64,000 bases of DNA from Thysanoteuthis rhombus (Eukaryota; Mollusca; Cephalopoda; Oegopsida; Thysanoteuthidae), in contig OY735220.1 in assembly GCA_963457665.1 (NCBI GenBank), positions 32,990,969-33,054,968 on the forward strand, given 5' to 3'. The notes under the pieces are model-generated. The model was given only the letters and a program-made list of their open reading frames with translations. It was not told where the DNA came from and searched no databases. This document shows, in pieces, positions 11,801 through 22,400 of this stretch. Position numbers and translations under genes: made by a program. Numbering within the stretch: position 1 is the first letter of the stretch; each line of letters opens with the position of its first letter.

Positions 11801-14800
11801 TGAAGCATCTAAACTACACATTTTCAAGATTCAAATTTTTTTTTTTCTGTACAACTAGTTCTGAAACGGTAGAATCTCATCCAGCTTCGGCTAAAAACAA
11901 GTGGTGTATTTTATAAAAAAAGTTCAATTCTTTACTACTTACCGCTGTATTATATTCACTTAGATTCAACCATTTTATGACTAGTTGAATACTGGAAAAG
12001 GAACTTGAACCTGAGAAATATGTTGTTTAGATGCATCACTGAACAGCAGTACTACCGTAATTTGTTCTGGAGTCATAGTAGTTATTTAATTTCATAAATG
12101 GACTTCAAATAAGAATATAAAACATTTTTTAGCTTGAAATGAAGAACCTTAGCCGATTTTGATCATTTTTTAAGACGTTTTCAGCTGGTACCCTTTGTGG
12201 TCTTTCAAGTGCTCCCCCTATTATTTTTCTTCCTGGTGATAAAAAGCCCTACATCAGAAAATTTAAACCTGCAAAATATAGAGATTGTTTTTGGCAACCT
12301 TTCAATTTTATTTGTTAAATTATTTTGTGAGCATATGACCAGTGGTGGGCAAAGCTAATGAAAATGCTAAACTGATGAACCACTAAAGATTAAATGGAAG
12401 CAAAGATAACCACTAACTTTCATTATATGAATTTAGCTTTGGCTCAGTTTTTATTGCTCCAAAACCCTTGAAAACAGACTTTGAGAGTTGTAATTTTAAT
12501 GATGTAGCTTAGACGTAGAGCTTTCCAAAAAGGTATGCCAATTTCAGATGATGATCAAGGTGTACATAAATAATTAAATGATCAAATGAAACATTAGTTT
12601 ACATTCAATGTATGGTTTATTTAAAGCTCCATATCTAAGCTACAGCGTATTAAAATTTCAGCTCTCTAGGTCTGTTTTTAAAGGTTTTAGAGAGAAAAAA
12701 TGAATTAAAACTGAATTCATATAATAAAAGATATTGATTATCCTTGCTTCCACTGTGCCCATCACTGCATATGATACTGGAATACATTCCTCAAAAGATA
12801 TGCAAAATTTACTCTTTGCATAAATTTTTTTGTTTTATTATATGCTCTTAGCTAGCAAAATTTCTTTTTAGGGGTATAAGTGTTATAAGACTAGAAATCA
12901 TACAATTAGTAATAGTCAAGTTTTTCAATATGTACCTCAAAAGATACATGGATATACTCAGCCTTAATTTCAAAATTATTACTCTTAGAGCTCTAATTTA
13001 TCTATTTGCTCTTCATTGCACTAAATTGTCTTTCAAACATTAAATAAGATGTGAACTTATATTGAATCTTTATATCCATTGCACAACAAAACTAGTACTA
13101 TATGTACCTTACAACAGGCCTAGAGAAATCGAAGGTTGTTTAGATATGACATGAACTGGTGAAAAACAAGGTATTTCACCTGTCTGGTAAAGGTATTGAT
13201 TAAAGATGCATCGTAACCAACTGTAAGCTTAATAAAGATTTGTGATGCAATTTCTTTATATTGTAAGGAAAATGATCGGTATTATTTTTTTTCTATTCCT
13301 GGTTGATGCAAAGGGCCCTGTGGACAGCATCTTAATGAAGTCCTTTAAGGCCAAGTCTGGCTCTTGAACCCGACTACAAGCTATATTTGAGCATCTGTAA
13401 GTGATCCCAGGGGGTAGAAGCTTAGTGGACTTTCAAGTACCCAGTTACAATGAATGAGGGATCATTTTGAAAGATCGACTGAAAGCAGCTTAAGGAAACC
13501 AGATTTTAGAACAACTGCTGATGTAGCATTGTGTTGATTTATAATTTTACATAGACAACTTTTCTGTGTACCTCAAAGATACCAAGACCACTTTTTTTGG
13601 TACCTATTTACCTCTGAATTTCTATGAATTGTGTTCTGTGCAGATTTTCTGTTTAAAGTAGCAAGAGTGGGATAGGAATTTTTACCTCTTAGATTTAAGC
13701 TTAGAAGTATAGTATTTTCTATGTTCACAATTTTTTTGCTATTATGTGGAAAACTTGTATTCCCCAACACCTAGTTGCAAAAGAAAATGATGAAATGCAA
13801 TTGTTAGCAGTTTTCTTGAGAGAGATACAAAAAAAAAAAAGCTATCATTTTAGGATTTAAAGTTATTTTCACAAAATCATTCCTCTGATGAATGAGAGGA
13901 AGACTTACATAACCAGCAGCTAAAATGTGACTGACTGCTGGTGCTGACACACATCATTTGCTGAATCAATGTGTGAGCTTGGCAGGAAAACCCGTTTTAT
14001 TCTCTTCAAAGTTGATTGAAGAAAGTGAGACTTACATGACTGAAAATGATGTTAAAAAAATATTCAAAAATAATAATCTATCCATAGATTACATAAAAAT
14101 CCTGTCATAATTTATTTTTTTTCTTCTTTACACATATCATGCTAGTTGAATAATAACTGTCTTTTTATCTGGAGGTATATATATACCTGTGTGTAAAAAA
14201 GAAAAAATATTCATGCTGAATTTTCAAAAAAGATTTTCAAAGATTTAATCAAATTTCTTGTTTAATTTTTTCAGGCCTCAATTGTACTGGAAATGTAATT
14301 GAATCATAACAATATTTTAATAATCAAAAAATGAAGGAATTCATAAAAAAAACCATTACCCACTGTAATTATAATTGATTTTTTTCTTTTTTGTTGGTAA
14401 GAAAGTATGAATTTAGCATTTATGGAGACTCTGTTATGCAATAACTAGATGATTTTCAAATTGCTTTTTCAATAATTTTACTTCCAGGCCATTAAAAGTT
14501 CTAGACGTTCATCATCCCACCACGTTCAACCTTCGGTGAAAAAAGCACCTAAGAAAAAAACAAAGAAGAAAACAGAATACAGAAAAACCCTTATTTTAAT
14601 TGTCTTCGTGATTGGTATAATTTTGTCCCTGCTGATCTTCCTTGGCTCGGAATTTTGTCTCGAGTTACCCCAACTGAATAGAGAACATGTGGTTGAGGCC
14701 CTCTCGTCAATCGTCGTTGGCCAGGAAGTTGCCATTCCTATTGTTTTCTTAGCTTTACAGACTCACATAACAAAACTGAAAGCTGGTATTTACAAACCTT

Positions 14801-15486
14801 TATTATTATCATTCCATGGCAGCAGCGGAGTTGGAAAGACATTCCTTTCTTTGCAAATTTCTCACTTCCTTCCAGCCAACACAAAGGTTCATATATTTCA
14901 TCCATCAATACACCTCAGACAGGGAAAAACAGCTGATTTCTATGGAGCAGTTATATATGTCTGGATTAATAAACACTTCAGTCCTTGCATCTGGAATATA
15001 ATCGTTGTTGACGATGTCCAAGAGATCACAGAAGAGGTCCAAAAAGCTTTTAAGGAAGTATTCAGCAAAATGAGAGAGTCTTGGTATTATAGGAAGCTGA
15101 TTGTGATATTTGTATCAAACTTGTACAGCAGTGAAATAAACAATGTTGTGTTTGACAAAGTAAAGTATCAAGGGCAGAGCACTTTTTACAAGTCTGATTT
15201 TGATCCTATTTTTGAGAGTGGTCCATCAAGTTGGTTGGTGGAAATGAACCGAGAAGGCTTACTGGAGGCTTTTGTTCCATTTCTGCCACTTCATAAAGAA
15301 AGTGTTTCCAAATGTATTGAGAAGGAACTGGTACGAAATAATGAAATTCCCTCTTTTGAAATTGTTGATAAGATTTCCAATGATATAGTGTTTTATGAAG
15401 GAAAAGGTTTTCAATACTCGATCTCGGGCTGTAAAAAGGTTGCTGATAAGGTTGCCCTTTGGATGAATTCTCGGCAATATAATTAA
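5860..15486 (+). CDS. Torsin-family AAA+ ATPase with N-terminal membrane anchor (3 exons)
   Basis: Join 5860-5882, 11104-11203, 14488-15486; splice phases 2 then 0 fit and give 373 aa. Torsins are AAA+ ATPases of the ER/nuclear-envelope lumen that work with LAP1/LULL1-type cofactors. Residues 1-74 are polar and very basic (lysine-rich near 58-74); a hydrophobic helix spans about 75-94; the AAA+ domain follows. Walker A is GSSGVGKT at 152-159, with Thr where torsin-1 types have Asn. Walker B reads IIVVDD ending at 217, so Asp sits where the catalytic Glu is expected. A sensor-1 Ser-Asn is at 251-252, and the torsin-typical Gly-Cys-Lys (GCK) is at 355-357 near the C-terminus. The anchored layout recalls torsin-4A, but orthology is uncertain. 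The start ATG has A at -3 and G at +4. Family assignment is strong; the short first exon is inferred from phase and splice sites. Confidence 0.85.
7850..8720. other. GC- and CpG-richer block, unidentified
   Basis: This stretch is distinctly less AT-rich than the rest of the intron and has sharp edges. Open frames on the minus strand (138, 83 and 71 codons) show no recognised domain. It could be a transposon or processed sequence inserted in the torsin intron; I cannot name it. Confidence 0.35.
9190..9770 (+). repeat. Degenerate minisatellite, unit about 45-50 bp
   Basis: At least ten diverged units share the pattern of a T-run, then CACTTTTAGGGG, then TCAAAAT, then GGGGAA before the next T-run. 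The apparent 156- and 93-codon frames here are artefacts of the repeat. Confidence 0.8.
10100..10352 (+). mobile_element. Mariner-type transposase 3' fragment
   Basis: The frame encodes KLRELVYEVLQHPTCSPDV, then SPIDYHIFKHL, which contains the third catalytic Asp region of mariner transposases. It continues past KRFNNKE to a C-terminal Phe-Asp end. Only the last 80 or so residues remain, there is no start codon and the terminal repeats are not identified. This is a relic with no expected activity. Confidence 0.8.
10567..10833. mobile_element. Inverted-repeat element, family E copy 1
   Basis: The ends are reverse complements: GTAATAGTAGGGTCC... with GACCAAGAGTTATTCCCC at the left, matched by GGGGAATAACTCTTGGTC ... 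GGACTCCACTTTTAC at the right. It is 267 bp with no coding capacity, so MITE-like. A second copy lies at 18126-18320. Confidence 0.75.
11104..11203 (+). CDS. Torsin gene, coding exon 2
   Basis: Flanked by a pyrimidine-rich acceptor (CTTGTCTAG) and a consensus donor (GAA|GTAAGTA). It is open in the required frame for 33 codons, Ser/Tyr/Glu-rich, and ends in phase 0, matching exon 3. It encodes part of the polar N-terminal tail in front of the membrane helix. Confidence 0.7.
11204..14487 (+). other. Torsin intron 2
   Basis: A 3.3-kb AT-rich intron. I see no gene, RNA or clearly delimited repeat beyond homopolymer runs. Confidence 0.6.
14488..15486 (+). CDS. Torsin gene, coding exon 3 (anchor plus whole AAA+ domain)
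   Basis: The acceptor is TACTTCCAG|GCC at 14487/14488 and the stop is TAA at 15484-15486. The exon encodes 332 aa: basic stretch, membrane helix, Walker A, Walker B, sensor 1, the family-typical FVPFLPL segment and the GCK motif. Having the whole luminal domain in one exon could reflect intron loss, but it is not a retrocopy, because spliced upstream exons exist. Confidence 0.93.
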   Translation, partial: AIKSSRRSSSHHVQPSVKKAPKKKTKKKTEYRKTLILIVFVIGIILSLLIFLGSEFCLELPQLNREHVVEALSSIVVGQEVAIPIVFLALQTHITKLKAGIYKPLLLSFHGSSGVGKTFLSLQISHFLPANTKVHIFHPSIHLRQGKTADFYGAVIYVWINKHFSPCIWNIIVVDDVQEITEEVQKAFKEVFSKMRESWYYRKLIVIFVSNLYSSEINNVVFDKVKYQGQSTFYKSDFDPIFESGPSSWLVEMNREGLLEAFVPFLPLHKESVSKCIEKELVRNNEIPSFEIVDKISNDIVFYEGKGFQYSISGCKKVADKVALWMNSRQYN

Positions 15487-15900
15487 TGATTTTGCCCCTT
15501 TCTGCAAAACAGGAAAATTTTACTGCTTGTAACTCACATGGGCTAGAGCAAGAGGGATCCATGTGCCTTAGGCGAGAATTAAAATCTGTACCCTGTTGCT
15601 TGATCCTATTCCAAATCTTTCTCCTGAAAAGTCAGTACTGCCTCTCAGGAGATTGCCCAAATAGTTAATGCAGGCCTTGGATACAAGAAACAATTTTTCA
15701 AGCACATTACATGACTGTTAGAAATACAATGCTACAATATTTTAATGATGAAATGTGTATGTTTAATACACTTGCAGAGACTGATCTCTCTAAACATTTT
15801 GAAAAATGATTGAATGTTTTTTTTGGAGGGATGGGGTAATTTTGTTTTAAAAAAAAAACAATTATGGGTGCTAACACACTAATTCTAAAACGGATGTTGA

Positions 15901-15906
15901 AATAAA
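15901..15906 (+). terminator. AATAAA polyadenylation signal for torsin gene
   Basis: This is a canonical AATAAA about 415 bases after the torsin stop codon. Further AATAAA-containing sequence occurs near 16180, so alternative 3' ends are possible. Confidence 0.45.
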
Positions 15907-17043
15907 CTAATTTGAACAATCTTTGATCAAAAAACTTTCAAAGTAGAATTGAAATAACTGATAATTACGCAAATATTTCAAATTATAATCTTTCAAATTG
16001 TACACCAAATTTTCCAAACATAAGTTAGAGATGAGTGATGGCATTTCTTTCTCTCTCACACTCTAAATTTCCATGAACATTTTAAAATCACAATTCAAGC
16101 CTGAAATTGTACAATTTAACTTTTTTATATTTTAAAATTGAATATTTTTTTATAAATCCATCATGATCTTCGACAATAAAATGACCAATTTATTTTTCTG
16201 ATAAAAAATAAAAGTAATTTGTGGTTTTCATCATATTGATTTTGTGTGAATTCTTGTAGGATTTTATAAACTGAACTAACCAGAACAGACAGTTTGTTGG
16301 TGGTAGACTACAGAATACATTTTGCAAGTAGGAGTTATCCTCCTCCACTGAGGATCGGTACTGCTTTGAATAAATTTGATAAATTGTTTTTGTGTGACAT
16401 TTTCAAGTGGGCAGTGCTGGAAAATGAGCATAAATTAAAACAACTATTTCTATACAAGTAACAAATTTAACCAAAGCTATTACTGTCCTATTTCTTCCAG
16501 GAGGGAAATAATCGTTCATTTTGAAAACAGGAGTTATCTCCATTTTGTACAAATATTTTTGGACGGTTGTCCTCCTCCTGGTTCACCATTTCAGGTGTTC
16601 AAGTGGGGATGTTTTGGAAAGCTGGGAAGGAGGTTGTCATCATCAGAACCTGTTTAATTTCAGGTGAGCTTGTGAACCCAGCCAGGAGAAATATCTTATC
16701 CATTGATCAGCCCCTAATTGATTACCAACAATACAGCACACTGCAAAAAATATTGGTATTGGGTTTCTATTGAATGTTTGATTCACTTTGGAAAGAAGAA
16801 AAAAAAGACTTCTAGAGGATGAATTAGAACCTGAAAAAGACAATGCTAGACGCCTCTTCATCCAGTTTTCATATTTATTGTTTTTAACACAATATTTTCT
16901 CTACTACAACAAAGCTGGTTGAAACTGACACTTTCCATAGGAATGAACCATAACATCTTGCTATTTACAGTTTATCACTTGTTTGAAGAATCAAAATTGA
17001 AAAGCACCATAAAACCAATGAAGCAAATGTAAAAGTGTCTTGT

Positions 17044-17202
17044 GATGCAGAACAGGGTTGACAGAAGGGGAGATTATCCCAAACAGGGTATTGGAAATTT
17101 GAAAATTAACTTCTGCCACAAGACTTGCTTAATTTCCAATGCCCGTGTTGGGTAAGTCAGAGATAAGGCTTGGAACATCTCCCCTTCCGGCCACCTTGAT
17201 GC
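17044..17202. mobile_element. Small fold-back (MITE-like) element
   Basis: The left end GATGCAG...GGTTGACAGAAGGGGAGAT pairs with the right end ATCTCCCCTTCCGGCC...GATGC. Inner arms with TATTGGAAATTT / AATTTCCAATGCCC also pair. It is 159 bp and non-coding. No target-site duplication is certain. Confidence 0.65.
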
Positions 17203-18125
17203 AAAAGTGAGCATCAGTGCTAACTTGCAAGTAAAATATTTAAAAGGAGTGCAATAGATTTCTCATTCTAAAGACACAGTTCAAAAGTAGAAAAGGAAAT
17301 TTACCATGCAAATGTATCTTCATGAATTAGAGAATGATACTCATAATCAAGTTAAATATTCAGTTAATGTCTTTCTCATAAGATAATTTTCAAAAATCTT
17401 TGTCCTGTAAAAAAATCTTTCGGCTTTGACTAAAAATATAAAATGGACAACTATTTGGAATTACAATACTCAAAATAATAGCATTTTCACCTTTTCTCCA
17501 AAAGTCATTGCTCAGATTTAAAAAATAAATTCTTTCCAAGTATCATAAAGTCAAGGTTGTAACAAGAATAAAACTAAGTGCTATTTTTAATGATCAACAA
17601 CTGATACGCAATACTAACCTAACAGTCATCAGAGAACAAGATAAGTTTCATTGGGACAAATGGAATCAAAACAGTTAAATTATTTGAATTCTAATCTACA
17701 CAAAAGGTATTTCTTTTCATTAAATTACATCAAAAGATGTCTGATAGATTAACAGACAATATGAAAAGGTAAGTTGGAAAAAATGTCCAACTGGAGAGTA
17801 AAAAGTTTTGAAATTTTGAAGACAAAATTTGAAAGTTAATTTCTATAAAAGAAATATATCAGCATTTTCAAAAGACATTGAAACAAGAAAACAGGATTTT
17901 TTTGTAGTCAGAAAAGAAAGAAGTTTTTTTATATTCAATATAGAAAGAAACAAGGAAAAGTGTATTCTAAAGGATTTGGTAATCATATATATATATAATC
18001 TACTTCAGGCACACTAACACATTTTATCTCAGGATTTACAAAAAATTAAACAAGACAAACTTCTCAAGAGAGAAAAACTCTAAGGAGTATAGTACGAATG
18101 ACTCAAAAGAAATTCTAGTACTCTT

Positions 18126-18320
18126 GTAATAGTGGGGTCCATGGCGTAATACACCTGATAGACAGAATTATCCCCCTTGCATGATTTTATTAGAATAAAT
18201 TATTCAATAACTATAAAATTGTGAATAAAATTACTGTGATCCATACGGATTTTTTGTTTTTGACCAGGCTCCTAAATTTTGAGAAAAAATCTTGCCAAAG
18301 GAATAATTCTTCGTCTTGAT
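18126..18320. mobile_element. Inverted-repeat element, family E copy 2
   Basis: It starts GTAATAGTGGGGTCCATGG with GCGTAATACACCTGA, matching the reverse complement of the right end of the 10.6-kb copy almost base for base. The right end (CTTGCCAAAGGAATAATTC) is truncated or decayed. Confidence 0.65.
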
Positions 18321-18947
18321 ATTTTTTGAATTTTGTATGCTCTTACAAGTTATATTTAGACTTCATTTTAAAAATGTAATGTTTCCATGTTTCCAACTTT
18401 TACAATTATAACAAACTATTTTAACATGTATTTACTGATCTTAATTCTATGGCAAAAATAAATCCCTTGTGAAAAGTGGCCAAAAAGTTGGCTTGGGTAG
18501 ACAAAAAAAAAAAAAAAAAAAAAGGAGAAAAAAAAAGAAAGAAAAAAGGGACTGTATAAGAATGTATCAAAACTGAAATGAGAGAAATGAATTACACAAC
18601 TCGAACACCAGATTTGGTAAAGAATCAAACATGACATTAATTTTGTATTAGTAAAAAACAATATTACATGGATGGGCAAGACTGAAAAGCTTGTCAATCC
18701 AAGAAAAAAAAGGAAGAAAAACGTGTGTGGCAGCAGAAAATTTGGCGTCATGGTAATGTAGAAATATGGACACACACACAGACAAGAGGGAAACTTTTTT
18801 TTTTAATGTTTATTTTTTTTTCCCCACCAAAAAACATTTTTTTCATATTTTTTCATTTTTTTTTAAATTAAATTAAAAGTTTTAAATAGAAATATTTTCT
18901 TTGATTTTCCTTTTTTTTTTAATAATTTTTTTTGTTAGCAGGTGCAT

Positions 18948-19428
18948 CTACTTGGTTTTTTTGCCTCTCGGCTTCCACGCTTTCATTAATTGCCATGAGA
19001 AATATAAACCCAGACCATGAACTTGGGCAGAGATGGACAGAAACATGAACCAGATGAGAACTGCTGGAAAGCCTAGTATCTGAGTAGTTTGTTTTTTATC
19101 AGTGATGTATGCAAAAAGATCATCTACTTGATCAATCAAACCATAAAGGACTGGCACGACACCAAACACAATACTGCCAATGATGTACTGTTTCAGAAGA
19201 GGTATGTCGTTCTTTGGCATGGCCTTCCAACCCAAAAATGCAGCCAACAAGCTGATGAACCAAATGAACTCCCACGGCCGGGCATTAGGGACATCCCATT
19301 TGCGAACAGACTCAAAAAGTGAGGTTCCCAGGAAAGCAAGCATACAGGGTAGAAGGCGGAGGAACATGATAAATGACAGCATCAGGTGTATGATGATGTC
19401 AAACTTCAGGCGAGATTTGTTGATACAA
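18948..19428 (-). CDS. JAGN1: JAGN1 coding exon 2 (terminal)
   Basis: The acceptor is TTCTTTTTCAG just above 19428 and the TAG stop is at 18948-18950. The exon encodes residues 31-189 with all four hydrophobic segments and the C-terminal KKTK. Nothing is broken. A minus-strand AATAAA (reading as tttatt on +) lies near 18809-18814, about 135 bases past the stop. Confidence 0.95.
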
Positions 19429-22400
19429 CTGAAAAAGAAGCAAAACAATACGTATTAAATTCTTGTACGGATTCTGTTAGGCAGGCGGCATTAATCGTTG
19501 TGTATATATTTGGACTATTTTCCTCCTCTGTGTTCATTTGTTCATAACGTTTCTACCAGGTACCCTTCTGGCCTTTGTCAGGTGTTCCCATTTCCAGAAT
19601 GTGGAATCACTTCTTAGAGCTTGCGCTTGATTAGAATGAACATGTCACAGTCAACAATCAATCGAATCACTTGGCTGACTGAGCATCAATATCAGTAGCA
19701 TCTGGGAACCTATCATTAAAAAGATCTCAGAAAAAACAAGCTGATCATCCAATGTAAGGGAAACAACTGTGAATTTGACACCACACACACAATCCCGATC
19801 CAACATACAAAAAACAAATGTGACCTGTGCAGTCCAATTGAGCTTGTGCTCTGAGAGGTGATTCCACATTCTAGAACCAAAACAACTCACAGGGGCCAGA
19901 AGGTACACAGTCAAAATAAACAAGGAATATAGGCTGACCATTCAAAGACTTCAACAACAGCAAATTTGAACTTTATTCGTAAAGTAAAGTAAAAATGTCA
20001 ATTTATGATTATTTCAAAATTATCTGATTTTGTCAGGGTCTCATCATTTCTGCCAATATTGGGGTTACTCAAAACAAACAAGTTTGGGTAATTTCTGAGG
20101 AAATAGATGTAAAAATTCAAAAAAAGTTATCTCCCTGGCAAAAGTCATCTCAAACAGCAATGACAGATCTTAGACAGAGTTGTATTATTTGCATTTTGGG
20201 GGGGGGGGGCTATTTACTGAATGAAATTTCTACAGAACCAGCGAAGAAATATTTTAAAAAATATTGTGTTCCTTTGAATTTTTGATCCCGTTCTCCCACC
20301 TACTCCCTGTCTATCCTCCTTTTCCACTGAACCTTTCCTTCTTGTGTTTATCCTCTTCTCTCAGTTTTTCTGTCCCAGTTTCTCTCTCTTTCTCACTTCT
20401 TTTTTTCATCCTTATCGCTCTTCCTCTCATCCCCTGCCATTATGGTAACCTCATTCATTTCTCTTGAATTATTTCATCTCGTTTCTTCTCAAATTTATAA
20501 ATGCTTCATCAACAAAGTGAGGGAAAGAAAACACACTTTCTCATCCATTCATTGTCATGTTTTTCTAACACCAGTGAAATGGCCATCATTAAAACAAGAC
20601 AATCAAACTTTGTGGCAGTTATCTATTGTTCTTAAAGCCAGATTCTGGTATATTAAAATGGTAATGCAAAAACAAACAAAACTGGAAGCACATTCCATAT
20701 CATCTTGAGAGTGTTCATATGTGAATTGATCTTTCTTTCATAAGTAAAATTTCTATGGCAATTTTTCAGGTTGAACTAAATATAGGGCAATAGAAAAATA
20801 TGACTTTTGCATCAGAGAACTTTTTTCTGTTAATTTTTACAGATCCATTATCTTAGAAAGTACCCAAGTTCGAAAATAGAATTCAGAGAAATTGCCCTTT
20901 GAATATTTCAGCATTAGTTTATCATTGATTTTTTGGAATAAAAACTGCTTTGCAACAAATACAGGTTAAACTTCCCAAACTCAGCAAGGTCAGGACATGC
21001 ACAGAGCTGACTTTGGAATTTGTTACTTTTAAATAAGCATAAAATACTTGACCAATTATTTAAATGGATGTATGCAAAGCACAGCACACAAAACACCAAT
21101 GATTTCAAAACACAACATTGCAAGTTCCACCAAAACACAGTGCAGGTCTGTGAACAAAGCCAACACAAACTCGGGCGATTGCTGAGTATAAGAAATCAGT
21201 CAGTACCTGTCATGTGTAGGAAGTTACCGAATTTGGGAGTTTCAACCTGTACCACATTTACAGACAAGCATTTAGTAATGCCTATAAACACTGATAAACT
21301 TACAATTCAGCTAAAAAACTGTAAGAAATACACAAATACATTTACAAATAAGAAACATAAGCATTTCTACTGCATCAACTACAGCATCACATTTGCCTCC
21401 AATATAAAGAAAAACAAACAAAAAATCAATCCACAAACTGAAAAAATACTTCAAAAGTCCTCTATCAAGATGAAACCCATTGTAAATTCAGCTTTTTCTG
21501 CAAACATGTTATATCAAAAAAATTTATAAAGGATTTTTTTGTTGAAATAATTAAACTTCCAATATCACTGTGTGTGTGAGACATTTTTTTTTTTCAAAAC
21601 AGAACTGCTAAAAATATTTCCAAGTTGAAATGATAAATAGAAAAAAAAATTATCTTCCATTAACAGATTATTTTGAATATTAAATTCTAATGTTTCAATT
21701 GAATTAAATTCACATTCGATTTTTCTCAAGAGAAAATTTTATTTTACTTGTTTTTAAAATTTTTTTTAATATACTCATGTTTTCTTTCAATTACAGAACT
21801 TGCTTTTGAAGAAAAATATTTATTCATCAAGAATAGATTAATTTTAACTTTTTGTAAATTTATGCAAAAGATATTCTCAAAAATAATTTTATCAATCTTT
21901 CCCCCAAAGAAAAACATGAAATTTGAACTCAACTGAAACAAGACACAGCAAAGCAGAATAAATGGAAACAGAAAAGTATCAAAATTCATATTAAAAAAAT
22001 CTAGAAACATTGACTTAAGCTCAGATAAAGCTTATATTATAAGCATCTAAAAAGATTTGCATTAATCTAGATTGAAAGCACTACAAATGACAAAACTAAA
22101 AACTAAAGACTTCTACAGACCCACAATGACAAGAGAATTTTGAATATTAATTCAAATTTCTGATTTGAATAGAGGAAAAAATTATTTAAGCTGAGTTTTC
22201 ATCAATAATTTCTACTTTGAAAAGGAATCGGATGAAATTAGGTAGTTGCACAAATAATTGCTTCAATGTCATGCAATGACAATCATCATTACATACCTAA
22301 TAAGTGAAGCTTGGAGAATATCATGTTGAGAGACAACTTTTGTTTCTAGTGTCCTCGTAGGTTGGAAACAATCATCAACACTGAAGAGGAAGTGACAAGA

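Larger units (their letters stand above)
15907..18800. other. Intergenic space between convergent torsin and JAGN1 genes
   Basis: No coding exons are recognised. The space holds one small fold-back element (17044-17202), a family E copy (18126-18320) and A/T homopolymer runs, including a poly(A) tract near 18503-18523. Confidence 0.55.

Noticed and set aside
15206-15562. 118-codon minus-strand frame over the torsin exon
   Set aside because: Antisense shadow of the AAA+ domain.
19089-19458. Open frames on + over JAGN1 exon 2
   Set aside because: These are antisense shadows of a confidently identified coding exon.
21020-21529. 169-codon open frame on +
   Set aside because: It lies antisense in the JAGN1 intron, overlaps a fold-back element, and is Lys/Asn/Thr-rich as expected for AT-rich DNA with no domain.
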